Assembly (NCBI GenBank): GCA_964392065.1
Contig: CAYMOG010000001.1
Span: 62,001 to 126,000, forward strand
Length of the DNA: 64,000 nt
Reading direction: 5' to 3'
Source: JASBZA01 sp964392065
GTDB taxonomy: Bacteria > Bacillota > Clostridia > Saccharofermentanales > Fastidiosipilaceae
Under the pieces are notes generated by a model. It saw only the letters and a program-made list of their open reading frames with translations. It ran no database searches and was not told the DNA's origin. The position numbers and the translations under genes are program-made. Below are positions 59,703 to 64,000 of this stretch, in pieces. Every line of letters begins with the position of its first letter. The first letter of the stretch is position 1.

Positions 59703-60179
59703 TTGAGTAAAAACAAGTTAACAGTCGCATATATTAATGAAAATCGTGACGAAGTTCTAGCAAAGTATAGCAGTAAGCATACTAAATCCACCCGCCCTCA
59801 GGTTCTTACGAAAAAGCAACGTAAAGCTCTAGGTGTAGGTAAAGATTTAGGTAAAGCAAAAGTTGATAATGTAAGAGTAGCTCCACGTAAAGTGAAAATT
59901 GTTTTAGATCAAATTCGTGGTAAAAGTGTAGAAGATGCAAGAGCAATCCTTCTATATACAGATAAGGTAGCAACTGAATATATCCTTAAGCTTCTTGATT
60001 CTGCAACCGCCAATGCAGTAAATAATAATGGTCTTAATCCTGATTTCCTATATGTCTCCGAATGCAGCGTAGGTCATGGTATCGTTTATAAGCGCTTCAT
60101 TCCTAGAGGTAAAGGCAGCGCGTCTCCAATTATGAAGAGAACGAGCAATATCAAGATCGTTGTAAGAGAAAGAGATTAG
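59703..60179 (+). CDS. rplV: Ribosomal protein L22 with N-terminal extension
   Basis: 158 residues against the usual 110-120. The standard L22 core begins only near residue 51 (AKVDNVRVAPRKVKIVLDQIRG) and runs to the normal C-terminus with the tunnel-lining hairpin (VYKRFIPRGKGSASPIMKRTS). The first 50 residues are a basic extension (TVAYINENRDEVLAKYSSKH, TRPQVLTKKQRKAL). The start is TTG at 59703 with AAGGAAGGGGG upstream. No in-frame ATG, GTG or TTG with a good site precedes the core, so the extension appears genuine. Confidence 0.95.
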   Translation: MSKNKLTVAYINENRDEVLAKYSSKHTKSTRPQVLTKKQRKALGVGKDLGKAKVDNVRVAPRKVKIVLDQIRGKSVEDARAILLYTDKVATEYILKLLDSATANAVNNNGLNPDFLYVSECSVGHGIVYKRFIPRGKGSASPIMKRTSNIKIVVRERD

Positions 60180-60192
60180 GGGGAAGTAATAC

Positions 60193-60897
60193 ATGGGACA
60201 AAAGGTTAATCCACATGGTTTACGCGTAGGTGTTATCAAAGACTGGAGCGCAAAATGGTACGCAAATAAAAAAGATTTTAGTACCTACCTAGTCGAAGAC
60301 AAAGCGATTCGCGATTATGTTAAAAAGGAAACGGCACACGCAGGTGTATCCGTGATTGATATCGAAAGAAAAGGTGATGAAAAAACAACCATCACAATCT
60401 TCACAGGTAAGCCTGGTATCATCATTGGTCGCCAAGGTGCAGGTATCGAAGAACTTAAAGTTAAACTACGCAAGAAATTTAATAAAGAATTCTTCATCAA
60501 TGTTAATGAAGCTGGAAATCCAGACACCGTAGCTCAACTTGTAGCCGAAAATATAGCTTCACAACTCGAAAGACGTGTGTCTTTCCGTAGAGCTATGAAG
60601 CAGAGCATATCTAGAGCCATGAAAGCAGGTATCAAAGGTATCAAGACGCAAGTAAGTGGTCGTCTAGGTGGTGCAGAAATTGCTAGAACAGAAAATTATC
60701 ATGAAGGAACCATTCCTCTACAGACTTTGCGTGCAGACATCGATTATGGGTTTGCAGAAGCACATACCACTTATGGTCGTTTAGGATGTAAGGTTTGGAT
60801 CTACCGCGGTGAGGTATTCAAGGGTGCTGAAAATAATCAGCAAAATACTAGAGCTCCTCGTCGCCAAAGAAATACCAATGACGGAGGTGCAAATTAA
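60193..60897 (+). CDS. rpsC: Ribosomal protein S3
   Basis: 234 residues. MGQKVNPHGLRVGVIKDWSA at the start; the KH-domain motif GKPGIIIGRQGAGIEELK; C-terminal GRLGGAEIARTENYHEGTIPL (in part). Binds mRNA at the entry side of the small subunit. A short Asn/Gln/Arg tail ends the protein. Its stop overlaps the L16 start by one base. Confidence 0.99.
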   Translation: MGQKVNPHGLRVGVIKDWSAKWYANKKDFSTYLVEDKAIRDYVKKETAHAGVSVIDIERKGDEKTTITIFTGKPGIIIGRQGAGIEELKVKLRKKFNKEFFINVNEAGNPDTVAQLVAENIASQLERRVSFRRAMKQSISRAMKAGIKGIKTQVSGRLGGAEIARTENYHEGTIPLQTLRADIDYGFAEAHTTYGRLGCKVWIYRGEVFKGAENNQQNTRAPRRQRNTNDGGAN

Positions 60898-61322
60898 TGT
60901 TACTCCCAAAAAGAGTGAAATATAGAAGAGTCCACCGTGGCCGCATGAAGGGTAAAGCCACTAGAGGTAATAAAGTTACTTATGGTGATTTCGGTCTTGT
61001 CGCTATGGAGCCAGGTTGGATTAAGAGTAATCAAATTGAATCGGCTCGTGTTGCCATCAACCGTCATCTGCGTCGTGGTGGTAAGGTCTTCATTAAGATT
61101 TTCCCCCATAAGCCAGTAACGAAGAAACCTGCTGAAGTTCGTATGGGTAAAGGTAAAGGTTCTCCAGAGTTCTGGGTAGCTGTTGTAAAACCAGGTAGAG
61201 TTCTATTTGAAGTAAAAGGCGTACCTGCAGCAGAAGCAAAGCGAGCATTAAAGCTAGCAGCTTATAAATTACCAATTGTATGTAAAGTTGTAGCTAGAGA
61301 GGAGACCGCAAATGAAAACTAA
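60897..61322 (+). CDS. rplP: Ribosomal protein L16
   Basis: 141 residues. MLLPKRVKYRRVHRGRMKG, GRMGKGKG-type segment VRMGKGKGSPEFWVAVVKPG with the RMGKGKG signature, and PAAEAKRALKLAAYKLP. Lies close to the A site in the large subunit. ATG overlaps the S3 stop; its own end overlaps L29 by 11 bases. Confidence 0.99.
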   Translation: MLLPKRVKYRRVHRGRMKGKATRGNKVTYGDFGLVAMEPGWIKSNQIESARVAINRHLRRGGKVFIKIFPHKPVTKKPAEVRMGKGKGSPEFWVAVVKPGRVLFEVKGVPAAEAKRALKLAAYKLPIVCKVVAREETANEN

Positions 61323-61518
61323 AGAATTACGCGAAAAATCTGTTGAAGATTTGAATGCTGAATTGGTCTCTCTAAAAGAAGAACTATTTAAGCTTCGCTT
61401 TCAACACGCAACCCATAGATTAGAAAACCCAATTCAACTTCGTGATACACGTAGAAATATTGCAAGAGTAATGACAATTATTCGTGAACGTGAATTACAA
61501 GAAGAGAAGAAAGCATAA
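61312..61518 (+). CDS. rpmC: Ribosomal protein L29
   Basis: 68 residues, two helices. MKTKELREKSVEDLNAEL and KEELFKLRFQHATHRLENPIQ are diagnostic. Sits near the tunnel exit. GAGAGGAGA lies inside the L16 end, giving coupled translation. Confidence 0.98.
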   Translation: MKTKELREKSVEDLNAELVSLKEELFKLRFQHATHRLENPIQLRDTRRNIARVMTIIRERELQEEKKA

Positions 61519-61532
61519 GGAGGAGGCACAGT

Positions 61533-61793
61533 ATGTCAGAAGCAAGAAATCTTCGTAAAACAAAAATCGGCATGGTCGTTTCCGATAAAATGGATAAGAC
61601 CATCGTTGTAGCTGTTGTTGAGCCTACCAAGCATCCTCTTTACAAGAAGTATGTGAAGAAGACCTTCAAATTGAAGGCTCATGATGAGAATAATGAATGC
61701 AACATTGGCGATCGTGTCCGCGTAATGGAAACGCGTCGTCTCAGCAAGGATAAGCATTGGCGCCTTGTAGAAGTTGTAGAGAAAGCTAAGTAG
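61533..61793 (+). CDS. rpsQ: Ribosomal protein S17
   Basis: 86 residues with the OB fold: GMVVSDKMDKTIVVAVVE, HPLYKKYVKKTFKLKAHDE, GDRVRVMETRRLSKDKHWRL. Early-binding small-subunit protein. AGGAGG upstream. Confidence 0.99.
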   Translation: MSEARNLRKTKIGMVVSDKMDKTIVVAVVEPTKHPLYKKYVKKTFKLKAHDENNECNIGDRVRVMETRRLSKDKHWRLVEVVEKAK

Positions 61794-61808
61794 AGCAGGA
61801 GGAAAAAC

Positions 61809-62177
61809 ATGATACAAGTAGAATCAATTCTTCAGTCTGCTGACAATACAGGCGCTCGTACACTCAAATGTGTCAAGGTACTCGGTGGATCCAAACGTAA
61901 AACAGCTAATATCGGTGATGTTATAGTTGTAGCAGTCCAAGAGGCAAGTCCTGGCGGTATGGTCAAAAAGGGTGAAGTACTAAACGCAGTCATCGTGCGT
62001 AGTAAAACCGGTGTACGTCGTGTAGACGGTTCCTATATTAAGTTTGATGATAACGCATGTGTAATCATCCGTGATGACAAGAATCCTAGAGGTACACGTA
62101 TCTTTGGCCCAATGGCAAGAGAACTACGTGAAGGCGGGTTTACAAGAATTTTATCTTTGGCCCCAGAAGTTCTATAA
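61809..62177 (+). CDS. rplN: Ribosomal protein L14
   Basis: 122 residues. MIQVESILQSADNTGARTLKCVKVLGG and GVRRVDGSYIKFDDNACVII (in parts) with RGTRIFGPMARELRE are diagnostic. Contacts S12-side bridges and release factors. AGGAGG upstream. Confidence 0.99.
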   Translation: MIQVESILQSADNTGARTLKCVKVLGGSKRKTANIGDVIVVAVQEASPGGMVKKGEVLNAVIVRSKTGVRRVDGSYIKFDDNACVIIRDDKNPRGTRIFGPMARELREGGFTRILSLAPEVL

Positions 62178-62189
62178 GGAGAAGACAAA

Positions 62190-62531
62190 ATGGCAAAAGT
62201 ACATGTAAAAAAAGATGATCTTGTTTATGTCCTCTCTGGTAAGGACAAAGCAGAAACTGGTAAGGTTTTAGAAGTTTATCCTAAGACCAACCGTGTGTTA
62301 GTTGAAGGCGTTAATGTTGTAATTAAGCATAAGAAGCCTAGAAAAATGGGTGAAGTTGGTGGCCGTATTGAAGAAGAAGCTCCAATTGATGCTTCTAAGG
62401 TTATGCTAGTGGATCCAGAAACTGGTGTTCCAACTAAAACTGGTGTACGTTTCAATGAGAATGGTGACAAGGTTCGCTATTCCAAGAGCACTGGTAAGGA
62501 CATCGACGTCATTACAAAGAGTAAGAAGTGA
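62190..62531 (+). CDS. rplX: Ribosomal protein L24
   Basis: 113 residues with a KOW motif: KKDDLVYVLSGKDKAETGKVLEV, then VNVVIKHKKPRKMGEVGG and a C-terminal GVRFNENGDKVRYSKSTGK. Assembly initiator of the large subunit. AAGGAGAAG upstream. Confidence 0.98.
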   Translation: MAKVHVKKDDLVYVLSGKDKAETGKVLEVYPKTNRVLVEGVNVVIKHKKPRKMGEVGGRIEEEAPIDASKVMLVDPETGVPTKTGVRFNENGDKVRYSKSTGKDIDVITKSKK

Positions 62532-62542
62532 GGCTAGGGAAT

Positions 62543-63079
62543 ATGTCAAGACTTAAAGATAAGTATACAAACGAAATAGCTCCCGCCATGAGAGAGAAGT
62601 TTAACTATAAATCAGTTATGCAGATCCCAAGATTGGAAAAAATTGTTCTCAACATGGGAGTTGGCGATAGAGAAAATAGTAAAACGGTTGAAAATGCAGC
62701 CAGAGATCTCGGTATTATTAGCGGCCAAAGACCAGTAATCACAAAAGCTAAGAAGTCAATTGCGAACTTCAAACTTCGTGAAGGTATGGAAATTGGTTGT
62801 AAAGTCACGCTTCGTGGCGAGAGAATGTATGAATTTCTAGATCGTTTCATGAGTGTTGCTATTCCTCGTGTGCGTGACTTCCGTGGATTGTCTGCCAACT
62901 CATTCGACGGTAGAGGTAATTATTCCGTTGGTATGAAAGAGCAATTAATCTTCCCTGAAATTGACTATGACTCAATCGACAAGGTGAGAGGACTAGATAT
63001 TGCAATTGTTACTACAGCAGAAACTGACGAAGAAGCCAGAGAGTTATTAACACTCTTCGGTATGCCGTTTGCTAGTTAA
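62543..63079 (+). CDS. rplE: Ribosomal protein L5
   Basis: 178 residues, normal. KDKYTNEIAPAMREKFNYKS, QIPRLEKIVLNMGVGD, GQRPVITKAKKSIANFKLREG (in part) and the C-terminal SIDKVRGLDIAIVTTAETDEEA are typical. Binds 5S rRNA. A GTG at 62528 opens the frame and overlaps L24, but ATG 62543 gives the standard MSRLKDKY start and is preferred. Confidence 0.98.
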   Translation: MSRLKDKYTNEIAPAMREKFNYKSVMQIPRLEKIVLNMGVGDRENSKTVENAARDLGIISGQRPVITKAKKSIANFKLREGMEIGCKVTLRGERMYEFLDRFMSVAIPRVRDFRGLSANSFDGRGNYSVGMKEQLIFPEIDYDSIDKVRGLDIAIVTTAETDEEARELLTLFGMPFAS

Positions 63080-63091
63080 GGAGGATATGAA

Positions 63092-63277
63092 ATGGCCAAG
63101 AAATCACAAGTAGTTAGATCCGAAAGAACGCCTAAATATTCTACAAGACAACATAATCGTTGTAAGCTATGCGGACGTCCCCGTGCTTATATTCGTAAAT
63201 ATGGTGTATGTAGAGTATGTTTCCGTGAATTAGCGTATAAGGGTGAAATCCCTGGTGTACGTAAGGCTAGTTGGTAA
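63092..63277 (+). CDS. rpsZ: Ribosomal protein S14, zinc-binding type
   Basis: 61 residues, the short C+ form. Four zinc ligands: Cys24, Cys27, Cys40 and Cys43. C-terminal GEIPGVRKASW is typical. The zinc form in the main operon is the usual state in Firmicutes; any zinc-independent paralogue would lie elsewhere. AGGAGG upstream. Confidence 0.99.
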   Translation: MAKKSQVVRSERTPKYSTRQHNRCKLCGRPRAYIRKYGVCRVCFRELAYKGEIPGVRKASW

Positions 63278-63289
63278 GGGGGAAGAAGC

Positions 63290-63685
63290 ATGAACGTAAC
63301 AGATAAAATCGCAGATATGCTCACCCGCATTCGTAATGCAGCTAGAGCTAATCACAAGGAAGTGGATATTCCATCTTCTAATCTAAAAGTAAAGATCGCA
63401 GAAATTTTACTTGAAGAAGGTTATATTAAATCTTTTGATGTAAAAGAAGGTGATGTACAAGATACACTTCGTGTTACATTGAAGTATGTAAATCATAGTC
63501 CAGCGATTGCGGGTATCAAGCGCATTTCCAAACCAGGTCTACGTATCTATTCTGGCGCACAAGACATGCCAAGAGTGTTAGATGGTTTAGGTATTGCAAT
63601 TGTATCGACATCACAAGGACTAATGACAGATAAAAAATGTCGTGAAAACAAAATCGGTGGAGAAGTGCTGGCCTTCGTTTGGTAA
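63290..63685 (+). CDS. rpsH: Ribosomal protein S8
   Basis: 131 residues. MNVTDKIADMLTRIRNAARANH, a central KVKIAEILLEEGYIKSFDV and the C-terminal GIAIVSTSQGLMTDKKCRENKIGGEVLAFVW (in part) are diagnostic. Central small-subunit assembly protein and, in E. coli, the translational repressor of the spc operon. AAGGGGG upstream. Confidence 0.99.
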   Translation: MNVTDKIADMLTRIRNAARANHKEVDIPSSNLKVKIAEILLEEGYIKSFDVKEGDVQDTLRVTLKYVNHSPAIAGIKRISKPGLRIYSGAQDMPRVLDGLGIAIVSTSQGLMTDKKCRENKIGGEVLAFVW

Positions 63686-63706
63686 ACGATTGAAGCACTC
63701 TGAAAG

Positions 63707-63724
63707 GAATGCATCCGTGCATTC
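63707..63724 (+). other. Perfect hairpin between rpsH and rplF
   Basis: GAATGCA/TGCATTC arms with a TCCG loop in the 66-base gap. No T tract follows, so it is not an intrinsic terminator. RNA processing, pausing or protein binding could explain it. Confidence 0.55.
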
Positions 63725-63751
63725 GTAATCTTAAGAGCAGGAGGAAGAATT

Positions 63752-64000
63752 ATGTCTCGTATAGGCAATCAGCCAATTGAGCTTCCAGAAGGTATACAAA
63801 TAAACGTTGAAGATAACGTTGTTACTGTTTCTAATGGAAATGCCAGCTTAACACAAAAAATTGATCCATCTATCTCTGTTAAAATCGAAGATAATACTAT
63901 TATTGTAGGTAGAGATAATGACAGCAAAGAAAGCAAATCCTTACATGGTTTGTACCGTTCATTAATTTCAAATATGGTAACTGGACTTAAAGAAGGTTTC
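63752..64000 (+). CDS. rplF: Ribosomal protein L6, N-terminal part
   Basis: The first 83 codons are present and the window ends inside the gene; the full protein is about 180 residues. MSRIGNQPIELPEG, HGLYRSLISNMVTGLKEGF mark L6. It follows S8 in the standard spc order. GGAGGAAG is 7 bases before the ATG. Confidence 0.97.
   Translation, partial: MSRIGNQPIELPEGIQINVEDNVVTVSNGNASLTQKIDPSISVKIEDNTIIVGRDNDSKESKSLHGLYRSLISNMVTGLKEGF

Noticed and set aside
1..64000. Mobile elements, prophage, integration sites, tRNA or rRNA genes
   Set aside because: I found no transposase, integrase, long terminal repeats, tRNA-like cloverleaf or rRNA sequence; reading by eye could miss a tRNA.

Overview
The window is chromosomal DNA from a low-GC Gram-positive bacterium, most likely a fermentative member of the Clostridia. 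The evidence is strong AGGAGG-type ribosome binding sites throughout, a canonical S10-spc ribosomal protein operon, a zinc-ribbon S14, oxygen-labile L-serine dehydratase in two subunits, an Etf-linked lactate dehydrogenase, a PucR/CdaR-ftsEX-M23-ctp cluster and a MsmX-type shared ABC ATPase. I cannot name the genus. I see no rRNA, tRNA, CRISPR array, insertion sequence or prophage.

Layout. 1-6.9 kb (+): the 3' end of a leucyl aminopeptidase, then a heterodimeric ABC exporter followed closely by a NahK-like sugar kinase and a eukaryotic-type hexokinase. 6.9-13.7 kb (-): an electron-bifurcating type lactate dehydrogenase complex (etfB-etfA-FAD oxidase), L-serine dehydratase (sdaAB-sdaAA) and a DUF1576 membrane protein. 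13.9-26.3 kb: a large cell-wall sugar salvage region. It has murQ, a NamZ-type exo-muramidase and an AmiE-like hydrolase on +; a solute-binding lipoprotein, two permeases, a MurR-like regulator and anmK on -; and nagZ, a MurK/BadF-type amino-sugar kinase and a GNAT on +. 26.6-32.5 kb: a MacB-like ATPase-permease with a small membrane partner, then catalase plus a small GNAT behind a convincing PerR box. 32.7-41 kb: an FGGY sugar kinase, transketolase, a small acidic protein, phosphoglycerate mutase, a MATE exporter and an unknown protein. 41-47 kb: enolase (-), a uridine kinase-like protein, metA, thioredoxin, alanine racemase and a GNAT-like protein (-). 47-56 kb: a MsmX-like ATPase, then the PucR-type regulator, ftsE, ftsX, an M23 hydrolase, a Ctp protease, a methyltransferase and Hsp33. 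56.5-64 kb: the ribosomal operon from S10 into L6, cut by the window end.

How it fits together. The most interesting unit is the 12-kb salvage region. In Bacillus subtilis NagZ, AmiE and NamZ act outside the cell and MurNAc enters by a PTS. Here NamZ, the AmiE-like protein and NagZ all lack visible signal peptides, and an ABC importer of oligosaccharide type sits inside the locus. This suggests import of intact disaccharides or muropeptides and full intracellular breakdown. MurK-like and AnmK kinases and the MurQ etherase would then feed GlcNAc-6-P into metabolism. The importer has no ATPase gene beside it; the MsmX-like ATPase at 47.2 kb is a candidate partner. Sugar kinases, transketolase, phosphoglycerate mutase and enolase give the downstream carbon route, and the lactate dehydrogenase and serine dehydratase give pyruvate entry points.
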